A stretch of 38,521 nt of DNA from Plantago elongata (Eukaryota; Streptophyta; Magnoliopsida; Lamiales; Plantaginaceae), in contig JAYMSP010000952.1 of NCBI GenBank assembly GCA_036897095.1, positions 1-38,521 of the forward strand, given 5' to 3'. The stretch's first letter is position 1; each line of letters opens with the position of its first letter. The position numbers and the translations under genes were made by a program. The notes below the pieces were generated by a model. The model was not told the DNA's origin. It did no database searches and worked only from the letters and a program-made list of their open reading frames with translations. This document shows positions 21,661 through 31,609 of the stretch, piece by piece.

Positions 21661-24600
21661 ATGCTGATCCGGCGAGCCACAACCCTATTCCACCACAACG
21701 TCCGGCGCCAATACGCCACATCGGCGGCGCTGATCCAAGAGCCGCCGCCCTTTGTCCCAGAGTTCAGCTACCTGGAGGGTTTCCCAACACCAGAATCTAA
21801 ATACGCCGAACCAATCGTCGCCGTTCCACGCTCCGAGTCCGGCAAAAGCATCGCTGCCAAGTTGAGGAAAGTCGGCCGAGTGCCCAGCATTGTATTCGAG
21901 GCCGAGAAGGGCGAATTAGGTGGCAACAAGCGCCTCATTTCCGTAAAGCACAATCAGATTAAGAAGCTGCTGGATCATTTCGGGAGAAATTTCTTCCTGT
22001 CCAGGACCTTTGATCTTCATGTTCATCCCGATTTAGACTCGCCAGACTTAATTGAGAAAGTCAGAGTCTTACCCCAATTGGTAATATAATTATTCTGATT
22101 TTTTATTTTTTTGTTCCAGTGTGATTCAGCCGTAATTTGTCACCGAAAAGAAGTCGACGAATGCTAAATTGGACGGAGGAAGGAATTGTTATCTAGTGAT
22201 TAGGTGGATTGTTTGTTGGAGGCAAGGGAGTAGTATTTGCTCTTTGCTTGCTTCGTTGTTTCATATGTTCCCTAATGTTTAGGTGCATTGTCTGGTGGTG
22301 CCAAGGAAGTAGTGTTTGTTTTTTTTGCTTGCTTCGTTTTTGCCAGTCATTTTTGCTCTGTATGTTCTCTAATGTTAGGTGCATTGTCTGTTGGAGTCAA
22401 TGAAGTAGTATTTGCTTTTTGCTTGCTTCTTTTTTTCGCCTGACTTTTTGCTATGTATGTTCTCTAATGGTTAGGTGCATTGTCTGTTGGAGTCAAGGAA
22501 GTAGTATTTGCTTTTTGCTTGCTTCGTTGTCGCATATGTTCCCTAATGTTTAGGTGCATTGTCTTGTGGAGTCAAGGAAGTAGTGTTTGTTTTATTTTTG
22601 ATTGCTTCGTTTTCGCCAGTCTTTTTTGCTATGTATGTTCTCTAATGTTTAGTTGCATTGTCTGTTGGGGTCAAGGAACTATTATTTTCTTTTTGCTTGC
22701 TTCGTTTTTGCCAGTCCTTTTTGCTCTATATGTTCTCTAATGTGTAGGTGCATTGTTTGTTGGAGCAAAGGAAGTAGTATTTGCTTTTTGCTTGCTAGGT
22801 TTTCGCCAGTCCTTTTTGCTCTGTATGTTCTCTAATGTTTAGGTGCATTGTCTGTTGGAGTCAAGGAAGTAGTATTTGCTTTTTGCTTGCTTCGTTTTTG
22901 CCAGTCCTTTTGTTCTGTATATTCTCTTAAGTTTAGGTGCGTTGTCTGTCGGAATTAAGGAAGTAGTATTTGCTTTTTGTTTGTTTCGTTTTCGCCAGTC
23001 CTTTTTGCTATGTATGTTCTCTAACGTTTAGGTGCATTGTGTGTTGGAGTCAAGGAAGTAGTATTTGATTTTTGCTTGCTTCGTTTTTGCCAGTCCTTTT
23101 GTTCTGTATTTCCTCTAATGTTTAGGTGTGTTGTCTGTTGGAGTTAAGGAAGTAGTATTTGCTTTTTTGCTTGCTTCATTTTCGCCAGTCCTTTTTGCTC
23201 TGTACGTTCTCTAATGTTTAGGTTCATTGTCTATTGGAGTCGAGGATAGTATACTACTTTCTCCGTGTATCACCCGAGCCTTACCATCTGGTTTTCGTTG
23301 ACTTTTTTCTGCCTTGAGTTACTCCTAATTCACATCCGACCCTTCTCTTTTTTTTGTTCGAGTAGCTATTCTTTCATGAGGAGTGTTTTATTCTGTACTT
23401 TCGGGTGATAGATGAGAATTTTCAGTGATTAAATACTTTGATTCAGGATATCAGGTTACGTAGTATGAATACATTACGTAAAAAACTAAGTCGCTAATTG
23501 TGGAGTGAACCCAACAATTGATTCACTGTATGATACATTAAGAATATTTTTAATTTGCATTATATGGCATCTGGTTTGGTACCTGTACAATGTTATTAAT
23601 CACCAATTGTTTTCTTCCAGCTTCATCTACATCCAACAAAAGATGCAATTCTTAATTTGACTTTTATCAGAGCCCCATCTAGTGCCCTGTTAAAGGTGGA
23701 TGTTCCTATCGTGTTCAGAGGAAATGATGTTTCTCCTGGATTGAAGAAAGGTACCATAAGGCCTGCTTCTATTCCTTTTTTGTTTTGCATTTGATTTATC
23801 CTATTCTAGGGATCTAATTGGTATTGCGACTAGGAAAAATTAGAGCTTACAGACATTACAGTTTTGACTCTTGTATATGCTCACGTTGTGAAAGCTGAAG
23901 GACTTGAGAGTAGATCTAGGACAATAAGTAACCACTGTGTGTAGTCACACATCTTTCAATTTTAAGGACTTCATGTACATGCTAGGCCTGGAGTGCAAAT
24001 TAAGGTTACATAAAAGAATGAGAACCTTCTTCTTTTCAATCGAAATGCATATTTGCTCAGGTCTATAATGAGACTCTCCTTCGTTCTTCTGTTCTAATTG
24101 CAGTCTTTTATCTATCTGATTGGCCACGTGAGCGAATCTTTTGTGACATTTTATGGAGAAAATTTTCTTTAGGTAAATAACAGTAAGTTGAAAAGCTTTG
24201 AAGGGACCATGCTATGAGAAGATTGTGGTTTTGGCAATCAGATTCCATCCCCATATTATAAAGCCAAGTAGATGTTCCTGTATCTTAGAAATCACGCAGA
24301 GTCCAATTGTTGGTACTATTTGGACTGTGTATGGTGGTTAGTAGCGACGATTGGTTGTTATCCATCACCTATGACCTTCTCTTCCCACAGACATCTAGAA
24401 TGAGGTGTTTGATGAGATTGCCTGCGTGGTGAGAACAATAATGATAAGCTCCACCTGCATAAGGACTATAGGTAAAATTCCTATGGAAGCAATTACTTCT
24501 TTGTTAGTATTTCCATGCGAGCCAACTTTCTTCAGTCATGTGCTATAATCCTAAAAATTTATCAACAAGGTGAAATGTCAGTCATGTGCTATAATCCAAT

Positions 24601-25733
24601 AAATTTATCTGCAGGAGTAAACATAATTTACTAGCTAAGTAGCTACTAGCTATCTGTGTGATAGGATTGGAACTCTTTTTTAGACCTTTTGGCATCATTC
24701 TTGTTGTCTAAGTTTCCAACTTGCCTCTGGTAGTAGGCCTCAAATTTATCATCACCATTTCCTCAACATAGTGAACTTGTGCCAAGTTGGTGATCTTCAA
24801 CTTATTGGATGTCTTTCATCAGTCCCCAATCTACATTATGTCATCCTGCAGAGTAAATGGCCACAGGAAGTACGGAACTACATATAGTAAGTCACAAATC
24901 TTAGTGATACAAGCCAACGGAAAAGGTTACAGGTTAAATTGTGTGAGAGAAATAGAATATCTTTACAAACTTTCGACAATAAGAACAGAAATCGGCATAA
25001 GCACATGTATTAAACACTATGATGGAACAATATGAACTGGAGCAACTGCAAGGACGGAGATGCATTACCTTTTAGGATATAATATATGTAGCATTGAGAA
25101 TCTCAGCTTGCAGATAGAATATATTATACTCTTTAGAAGCAGATTATGTATGCAGTTTTAGAGGCTGATTGGCATGCGACTTAAATGCCCCGATTTAAAT
25201 GTCTGAATAGTGATCGGAATTGTAGTGGGATTGTTAAAATTGTGTTTGGTATAGAATTGCAATTGGATAGGGTATTACAGTTTTGTTATATAGGTAGAGA
25301 AAAATATTGCTACTGTACCATAACAAATACACAAAATCCCCGAGTAGCATCCAAACGGGCATTTGGATGCTACTCCAATCAGCCCCTTACTTTCTTCCTC
25401 TATGACTTACATCTGAATTATCTGACTGTTTGGTGGTTATATTTACGAGTTTTTTTTTTTTTTTTTTTTTGGTATCTACTAAATTTTACACTCTTTGTTC
25501 ACTTTGTAGGGTCTACATTGAACATCATCCTTAGAACTGTCAAGTTTCTTTGTCCTGCGGATATTATCCCCCCGTACATCGAAGTAGATTTGAGTGAGAT
25601 GGATGTCGGAGAGAAGGTACTGACACAGGATCTTAAAGTTCACCCAGCTCTCATGCTTCTGAGGGACAAGGATCAAGCTGTGGTCAAAATTTCGAACGCA
25701 AAAAGTTCTTTTGATCCAAGAACAACTGTTTAA
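21661..25733 (+). CDS. Organellar large-subunit ribosomal protein bL25 (L25/TL5 family)
   Basis: Three exons: 21661-22080, 23621-23750, 25510-25733, giving 774 nt or 257 aa with GT-AG borders. The protein starts with an arginine-rich, acid-free, amphipathic presequence (MLIRRATTLFHHNVRRQYAT) typical of mitochondrial import. An L25-like 5S rRNA-binding domain follows (about 60-145: GKSIAAKLRKVGRVPSIVF, then ISVKHNQIKKLL), and then the TL5/CTC-type C-terminal beta domain (VDVPIVFRGNDVSPGLKKGG, IPPYIEVDLSEMDVGEKV). It would bind 5S rRNA in the central protuberance of the organelle ribosome. Mitochondrial rather than plastid targeting is inferred from the presequence. The first ATG before the presequence is used; an open frame from 21469 lies in upstream repeat-like sequence. 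Introns are 1540 and 1759 bp, both swollen by repeats. Confidence 0.92.
22202..23245 (+). repeat. Minisatellite of about 12 units (79 and 95 bp) in bL25 intron 1
   Basis: Units begin with (T)AGGTGCATTGTCTGTTGGAG at 22202, 22281, 22377, 22473, 22552, 22651, 22746, 22841, 22935, 23030, 23124 and 23220; the last is partial. Most are 94-99 bp. Units 1 and 4 are 79 bp and share a shorter variant, GCTTCGTTGT(T/C)(T/G)CATATGTTCCCTAATG, in place of the usual GCCAGTCCTTTTTGCTCTG segment. The array is T-rich on the sense strand and starts 122 bp after the exon 1 donor. The dominant periods (94, 95) are not multiples of three and no protein repeat is encoded. Confidence 0.95.
23250..23425. mobile_element. 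Possible short inverted-repeat element next to the minisatellite
   Basis: CTCCGTGTATCACCCGAG near 23260 has an imperfect inverted partner, CTTTCGGGTGATAGATGAG, near 23399. The left end resembles the CTCCGT termini of mariner-type MITEs. Mismatches and the unclear target site keep confidence low. Confidence 0.3.
25161..25386. mobile_element. 226-bp Tourist-like (PIF/Harbinger) MITE in bL25 intron 2
   Basis: The left end GAGGCTGATTGG and right end CCAATCAGCCCC form 12-bp terminal inverted repeats with one mismatch, flanked by a TTA target-site duplication (25158-25160 and 25387-25389). Just inside the right end is a perfect 14-bp stem, GAGTAGCATCCAAA (25342-25355) with its complement at 25362-25375, and a 6-nt loop. 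No transposase is encoded, so it would be non-autonomous. It ends about 120 bp before exon 3, ahead of that exon's poly-T and acceptor. Confidence 0.85.
25450..25471 (+). repeat. Poly-T tract before bL25 exon 3
   Basis: A run of about 22 T residues 40 bp before the exon 3 acceptor. It may serve as, or extend, the polypyrimidine tract. Its length is likely variable. Confidence 0.8.
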
Positions 25734-25947
25734 TCATCCGTTGGCGGAAACAGGTTTGTTTGTAGCAAGACCCGTAATCTGTTTGTAACAAAAGAGACAG
25801 ACACTTTCTTGATTAAGACTTTGTTGTCTAATTGACAAAAAGAGCAAATAATGGACTGAACTGTGATTGGTGAAGTCCAGTTTCCATTTTTGTTACATAG
25901 ATCAACAAATTTAGTCAAATGTCTTTCGTAGTCGATTGAACTTGTAG

Positions 25948-25953
25948 AATAAA
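25948..25953 (+). terminator. Candidate poly(A) signal for bL25
   Basis: AATAAA 215 bp after the bL25 stop codon, a usual distance for a plant 3' UTR. Confidence 0.45.
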
Positions 25954-27050
25954 GATTGGTAGGAGTTAATATAGCATATTATGTTGGTCTTCAATATGTT
26001 TCTACTAGCTTCTTCATGTTATTAGGTTTTTATTCTCTTCGTCTAATCTAAAATGAACTGAATTGTATAGTATAAATAACGACTAAACATAATAAGACTG
26101 AATTGAATGAATTTGAATTGAAATTAATAAAATTTCGGGTAAAAATAGCATAGTTTGTTGTTTGATATTTATGAAGGAGCTAGGTACACTTGTCGAATGT
26201 ATTTCATTATTGTTTTATTATTTACTTTTATTCAATGCAATTAGTGTTCCTCGTGGCATAGTGTGAATCAACCCATTTTAACAATTATATTTCGTAATTC
26301 TTAGTGTATAATTACATTTCCTCGAAGTATATAAACAGTTCGGAGTGTCTTGCTCTGAATTTAAAGTGATAAAATTCAACTTTTATTGTCTTTTTAATTA
26401 CGTTCGAAACCAAACACTCCGAATTGTTTTTCGGAACTTCTTGAAAATTATAAAAAGTCAGATATCTAGGTTAGAAGTTGAATCAAACCGATGGATACCA
26501 ATTTATTTGGTATAGATATACTAGTATAATGATATATATGCTAATAAACCGGCAATGGTCCATTTATTGGAATGGGTAGTAAAATAATACCCCTACCTAT
26601 AGGCCTATGACAAGTAAGTGCCGATAAATCACATCAACAACTATCTCTCACTTGTCTCTGTCCTGCCCATTTACATCCCATTTTCAATTTCCTATATATG
26701 TAATATGTAACATCACGTATATTTAATTTTAATTACTAATTAATTTTAAAATAATAATAATAAAATCTTATTTGATTAAAATTGCAGTTATTGCCTATTA
26801 TATGATGAAACAAATTTCCATTTCATTAAATATAGGATATTCTCTGAAGAAATACATCAATAATTCAATATAATTGGCATAATGTGCTTGTAAAATTTTC
26901 AGACACTCGTGTATATTACTAGGGCACTATTAATTATTATTTTATTATATAAATCACTTTTTATTATTTATTTACTACAACCTTTTCAACTAGTTTTTCA
27001 ACTTCATGAACTTTATTTAATAAAAATCTCGTTATGTGAACGCGCGAAAG

Positions 27051-27141
27051 TTAACTGAAAAGCTAGCTAGGTTAATAAGCTAACCAAGTTATCTAATCAG
27101 CTACAATTAATTATTCAGCTATTAGCTATCTTTTCAGCTAA
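27051..27141. mobile_element. 91-bp inverted-repeat (MITE-like) remnant
   Basis: TTAACTGAAAAGCTAGCT at the left pairs with AGCTATCTTTTCAGCTAA at the right, 16 of 18 positions matching, and AGCT words recur between them. This resembles short hAT-type MITEs or a large hairpin. No clear target duplication is visible. Confidence 0.4.
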
Positions 27142-28420
27142 TTTTACCGGACAAGGCTTTATTTTAATATTTCTTTAAAATGTACAAGTAAATTATAACG
27201 TATCACGCTACTTTATTAAAGACGGATTTTGTTTGCGGATCCGATTCGGTGCGTGGAGGCTGGAGCAATGGTTGCTCTTGGTGTAAAATGAGTAGGTGGG
27301 TCCCAGTACACCAACCGACCACATGACCCACTTCCGCCATACCAACTCGGTTTCTCCATGCCTCCTCTCTGTCCGTACTATCTATCCCCAAATCTCATGT
27401 ATGATTCACCTCATCAATGACCTGCACAAATGGGTTTAAGGTAGAAACCAAACACGGGTACATAGTGTATATATACTATCCGTCCGTTTTTGAATTTAAC
27501 TTCCTTAAGAATCATCAAATAAGTTTTTTAATAGAATAATAAATTTATATTTCATTTATCTTAAAACTCATTAATTTTAATACAAATTCATTCAGTTCAA
27601 TTATATTTCTTTCATCTTAATTTACTAATTTCAGTGCAAATTCTTTCGGTTCAATTATACTTTGATTGTTTAATACGATGATTCATCTGTTTATTTTTGC
27701 TCATTTCAGTTATTTTTAGATGGAGAGAATATGGTGTGATTAAAGTAAGAGAAAGACTATGTAAAATAGAAAATATGATAGATAATGTATTATAAATAAT
27801 CTATAAAGTATACACTAAAGTAACCATATAATCACTCTGAAATATATTTTTATTCTTTTTGTGTAAATGAAATGAATCTGAATTGAAATAAATTAAATCG
27901 AACTGAAACTGATTAAATTCGGTGATGGCTGCCAACTTATGAAGAAAATAACATACACCACTATTTGTCATGGCATGAAAACCACTATTCATTTGTTAAA
28001 ATGGACCAAACATGCCATGCCAAGTATATTTTCCCTACCTCTCTTAAGTGGCCATTTGCAAGTGTTAGTATAATAACATGCGCTGGCGGTGGTTTGATAT
28101 TTATTTAATCACATACTATTTAATTTAATATAGTAAATAATATATTTATTTAATTAAATGAGATGAGATCATTGATTTCACATAATAAGAAAATGGACCA
28201 CACAAGAGTCCACAAAGCACCAATTGATGTTTGTTTTTGCTTGATAATAATAATTCCATTCTATTCTACGTGCCATCAACACTATCACCAATTTTAAGAT
28301 ATTATATACATATATAACCCACACTCCGATCCAATCTAACTCCATTCAAGAGCATAAAATTAGAATGTCGGCAATATTAGATTACACATGCATGCAGTAT
28401 CATTATTAGTAGTATACTGC

Positions 28421-28675
28421 TCCCCCTCACTCCATCCGGATAAACTTCATACATTTATCTTTTTTAACCGTCTCATCAAACTTCATACGTTACTAAAAAA
28501 TAAAGTTACTTCACTAGTAATAAATAATAAACAATTTCAACTTTACACAAAAATTAAACATTTTGCCACTAAAAATACCCTTATCCACATCTTCATTTTT
28601 TATCATTACTTCAACTTTTCATATAAAACTACATGAAAATTCTAATGTATGAAGTTTGATGGGACAAAGGAAGTA
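28421..28675. mobile_element. About 255-bp mariner/Stowaway-like MITE
   Basis: The left end has CTCACTCCATCCGGATAAAC then TTCATACATT. The right end has AATGTATGAAGTTTGAT then GGGACAAAGGAAGTA, its inverted match. A second internal copy of CATCAAACTTCATACGTTACT lies near 28474. The ends are of the CTCCNTCCGTCCC type and a TA occurs on both sides. No coding capacity. Confidence 0.7.
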
Positions 28676-29053
28676 TTATTCACTCGTGCATAAACTCATA
28701 GTAATCGAAATGTGATAATACTAAGATATATAACGTTGTAATAGTAATACATACATTGACTCTGTGTGGAAATATGAATCATGAGGAATAAAAGGATAAA
28801 ATATTACCTGAAGTCCGAACTCTTTTTAGTAGGTTTTGGTGTACTACGTATTATAAAGTTGGCGTGGATTGTATAGTGTATTGGAACATACCCGAACATG
28901 CCATACTTATTTAATTCTAAGCCATTTGAAAATATATATAAACTTTCGAAGAACTAAAATATACGTCTATGTATAATTTTAAAAAAATTCAAAAAAGTAA
29001 GTTAATGTTTCGAATAACATTGTTAGAGTTTACGTTAATCAACATAACAATTT

Positions 29054-29208
29054 TTGCATTCTCAATTCATCAAACACAAGCAATACCTACTACCTAGAGG
29101 TTAAACAAGAAGTTCCACAAATAACAATTCATTCTTGCATTCTCAATTCATCAAACACAAGTAATACATAGAGGTTAAACAAGTTCCACAAAAACTAGAA
29201 GATCAAAG
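29054..29208. repeat. Tandem duplication, period 81 bp, downstream of the Dof gene
   Basis: TTGCATTCTCAATTCATCAA plus ACACAAG(C/T)AATAC starts at 29054 and again at 29135, each followed by TAGAGGTTAAACAAG and GTTCCACAAA. The second copy is a few bases shorter through small deletions. It lies 320-475 bp past the Dof stop codon. Confidence 0.85.
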
Positions 29209-29528
29209 AGAGTGTGGAAGTTAGTGTTTGCTATATGCTCATAGAGTCATAGTACATCCGCTTCACAAGACAAAACAACCCAACACAAAACAAATTTACA
29301 TAAATAGTACCATCATATAAGAATCACGACTAGTATTAATTACTCACTGCTAAGCCGAATAACCCACGTATTATATTGAATTCGACTGTATGTAAATTCG
29401 TAACGAACCACCACTAATCGATTCAACAGAGTTAAAAACCTCTTTCAAATGAATGAATTAAGTTGAGCACCGATTTTCTTGCGGAGTGACGAAAGCACCA
29501 GGAGTCAATACAGCATGGTAAACCGAGT

Positions 29529-30197
29529 CTAAGGAAGGTAGTTGGAGTGATCATTCTCCGTCCACTCACTTCGACTCCAATATGAACCACTCTCGACCCG
29601 ACCCGTTAAATCAAACAACCCTTCATCTCCACAACCACCACCCACTCCACCGTCTCCCCAATCCATCGCCGCCGCGAGCTCCTCTTCACCTCCGCAAACA
29701 TCCGATCCACGAAACCCTAACATCTCCTCCTGTGACGTCATCATACTCGTAAAGTTCCCGAACATCTGTCCCCCTTCCGACTGATCAGTGAAATTGAGCG
29801 TCGGAGCCGGCTGATCGGTGAAACTGAACGCCGTAGCTGACTGATCTGGAGCTCCGACTTCCTCGGGCGGCTCCGCCGCGGTCGCGGCGGCGGTGAGGGT
29901 TGAGCTGTCGCTACTAGAGCTCCGATTGGAGTTCCGATCGGATTTCGACTTGGATCGCTTGGTTTTCCGGCAGCCTCCGCCGACGGGGACGTTGCGGAGC
30001 ACACCGCCTTTGGTCCAGTAGCGTCGGCAGCTTTTGCAGAAGTGGCGAGGCTGCGAGAGGTTGTAATTGTTGTAGTAGCAGAATTTGGTGTTGAGCGAGT
30101 CGCAACGTGGACACTTCAGCGGTGGGTGGTGGCCGTACGGCCGGAGACGCCGGTCGAAGCGGCTGACTCCGATGGAGGAGTGTATCTCCTGTTGCAT
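29529..30197 (-). CDS. Dof-type zinc-finger transcription factor
   Basis: A single-exon gene of 222 aa. The Dof domain spans residues 27-81. It has the C-x2-C-x21-C-x2-C zinc ligands (Cys29, 32, 54, 57), the invariant [14 protein letters not shown] and RRYWTKGG, and ends in [15 protein letters not shown], a basic nuclear signal. Dof proteins are plant-specific nuclear factors that bind AAAG cores. After the domain come a Ser-rich stretch, two repeats of the type (F)TDQ, and an acidic, Gly-rich C terminus closing with a [15 protein letters not shown] tail. The [10 protein letters not shown] variant suggests the Dof5.4/Dof1.7 group rather than the OBP1 group, but I cannot fix the orthologue. 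The region is far more GC-rich than its surroundings. The ATG at 30197 puts the Dof domain at the usual N-terminal position. Confidence 0.97.
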   Translation of the reverse strand: MQQEIHSSIGVSRFDRRLRPYGHHPPLKCPRCDSLNTKFCYYNNYNLSQPRHFCKSCRRYWTKGGVLRNVPVGGGCRKTKRSKSKSDRNSNRSSSSDSSTLTAAATAAEPPEEVGAPDQSATAFSFTDQPAPTLNFTDQSEGGQMFGNFTSMMTSQEEMLGFRGSDVCGGEEELAAAMDWGDGGVGGGCGDEGLFDLTGRVESGSYWSRSEWTENDHSNYLP

Positions 30198-30213
30198 TTA
30201 GTAGTCGTGTGCT

Positions 30214-30465
30214 CGGATACCAGTGAGAAATCGAAAAAATGAAAAGACAAGCAGTGGCAGTAGTAGTACGGATATGAGTGAGGAATCGAAAAAAGAAGGA
30301 ATAGTAGTAGTAATAGTGCTAGTGTATAGTGGTGTGGTTGCGGATATCAGTGAAATATCGAAAAAATAAAAAGACGAGCAGTTGTAGTAGTACGGATAAT
30401 CGTCCGATACTACTAGAATTATTAGTGGTTGCGGATACCAGTGAGAAATCGAAAAAAAATACCCG
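30214..30465. repeat. Nested tandem repeats in the 5' leader/promoter of the Dof gene
   Basis: CGGATACCAGTGAGAAATCG followed by an A run recurs at 30214, 30341 and 30432; related CGGATA-type starts lie at 30269 and 30393. The copies at 30214 and 30341 are each followed by AAAAGAC(A/G)AGCAG and a GTAGTAGTA run, so the pattern is an A-B-A'-B'-A'' series with a 127-bp dimer partly repeated. On the Dof coding strand the copies read as pyrimidine-rich TTTTTTCGATTTCTCACTGG. The array begins 17 bp above the Dof start codon. Confidence 0.85.
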
Positions 30466-30689
30466 GTTTCTGCGGGATGAAGGGGTAGCCGGATGGGTGG
30501 ATGGAAGAGAGGGTGGGTATGGATGAGGAGGGGAAGGTGCTATTTCTCTCACTTAATCTCTGACAAGCAAATATCCTCCTGCAAAATCTTCTTCAGCTCA
30601 GATGATATTATTATTTCCTTTCTGTGCAGGGAAAATGACACTATTGTCCTCACTAAACAATCCAAACTTCAAACTAGTAGTGTGGTAGC

Positions 30690-30695
30690 CACGTG
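30690..30695. promoter_or_regulatory. G-box (CACGTG) upstream of the Dof gene
   Basis: A palindromic CACGTG within GCCACGTGAG, 493 bp above the Dof ATG. bHLH or bZIP factors bind this core. Chance occurrence is possible, so use is unproven. Confidence 0.35.
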
Positions 30696-31588
30696 AGATG
30701 GGAGCTACTCAATTATAGAGTACGGCCTTTTGCCAACTATTAGTATATCGTCTCAGATTCAAGTATTCGTGATTCGAAATATAAATTTTAAGAAAATGAG
30801 TAAGTACGATATAATATACTCATATTATAATAAAGTTGAAAAAATATTAAATCAGGGATGAGTCGATAAGATGTTTAAATTGGTACATTTCAAAATGAAA
30901 TGCGATAAGTTAAATTCGGTAAGAATTGAGTATATCTCACCTGAACGAAACGAAAAATATCGAAACATCTCGAGTTTTTAGCTCATCAAAGTTAGATTAA
31001 CCCAAAATTCGAAACAAATCGAAATACCTTATAATTTATTATTTATTTTAAAAATATCACAATAAGTTTCGAAAAATATTGAAACGTATATGAAAAGTTC
31101 TGAAATTTGTATGTTCTTCAATAATTCGAAATGTATACCAAAATCGATATTTTAATTTATGAATTTAATATACAACTCGATTTTAATGGAGGTTAAGTAT
31201 CATACTAGACAATCAATTATATATCGTCGATTATATTCATCTTAGACATTGTTGAGGGTATTTGCTTAATCTGTAGAAGTTCTAATCGTGCAATTATTAC
31301 CAATGTCGTAATCACCTTTGCAAAGGCACTTGAGATCTTCAATGCTTTTGGTTATGACCTTCACAGATGCTTTTGTGTGTTTTTGGGGTTGGTTAAAACG
31401 CTAAATTCAATTTGTAAGTGCCAACCTAAATAAAGGATTTACTCTAGAGATATTGGAGTGTATATTATTCGGTTATGAATACGTAATAATGACTTACGTC
31501 GCGTTATGAGGATGTGTGCCGTACATATATACTTTCACTAAAATGGAGATGGAGATGTCTTTCCAAATCATCCCAATTACACGCTACG

Positions 31589-31609
31589 ATTGGGCCACCT
31601 AGGCCCAAT
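31589..31609. promoter_or_regulatory. Inverted pair of site II-like TGGGCC motifs
   Basis: ATTGGGCC (31589-31596) and GGCCCAAT (31602-31609) form a perfect 8-bp inverted repeat around a 5-bp spacer. TGGGCC/GGCCCA are site II elements bound by TCP factors at growth and housekeeping promoters. It lies 1 kb above the BSD-gene ATG, farther than usual unless the leader contains an intron. Confidence 0.3.

Larger units (their letters stand above)
25734..29528. other. Long AT-rich spacer between bL25 and the Dof gene
   Basis: The bL25 3' UTR runs to a likely poly(A) signal AATAAA at 25948-25953. The rest of this 3.8-kb stretch shows no convincing gene. It contains an inverted-repeat remnant (27051-27141), a less AT-rich patch with a TCP-like inverted motif (27230-27410), mariner-MITE-like words near 27478 (CTATCCGTCCG), the MITE at 28421-28675, and the 81-bp duplication at 29054-29208, which may fall in the Dof 3' UTR. 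Short open frames here are uninformative. Confidence 0.6.

Noticed and set aside
22209..22835. Overlapping cysteine-rich open frames across the 95-bp repeats
   Set aside because: They arise from the T-rich minisatellite, shift frame from unit to unit, and lie inside an intron between two clear bL25 exons.
22202..23245. CRISPR-like appearance of regularly spaced repeats
   Set aside because: The whole unit repeats, there are no unique spacers, and this is a plant nuclear intron.
27203..27391. 62-aa minus-strand frame in the GC-richer island
   Set aside because: Short, no motif, no splice partners; reported as a possible non-coding element instead.
29741..30242. Several open frames overlapping the Dof gene on both strands
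   Set aside because: They are GC-rich shadows of the Dof coding frame, which alone carries the zinc-finger motif.
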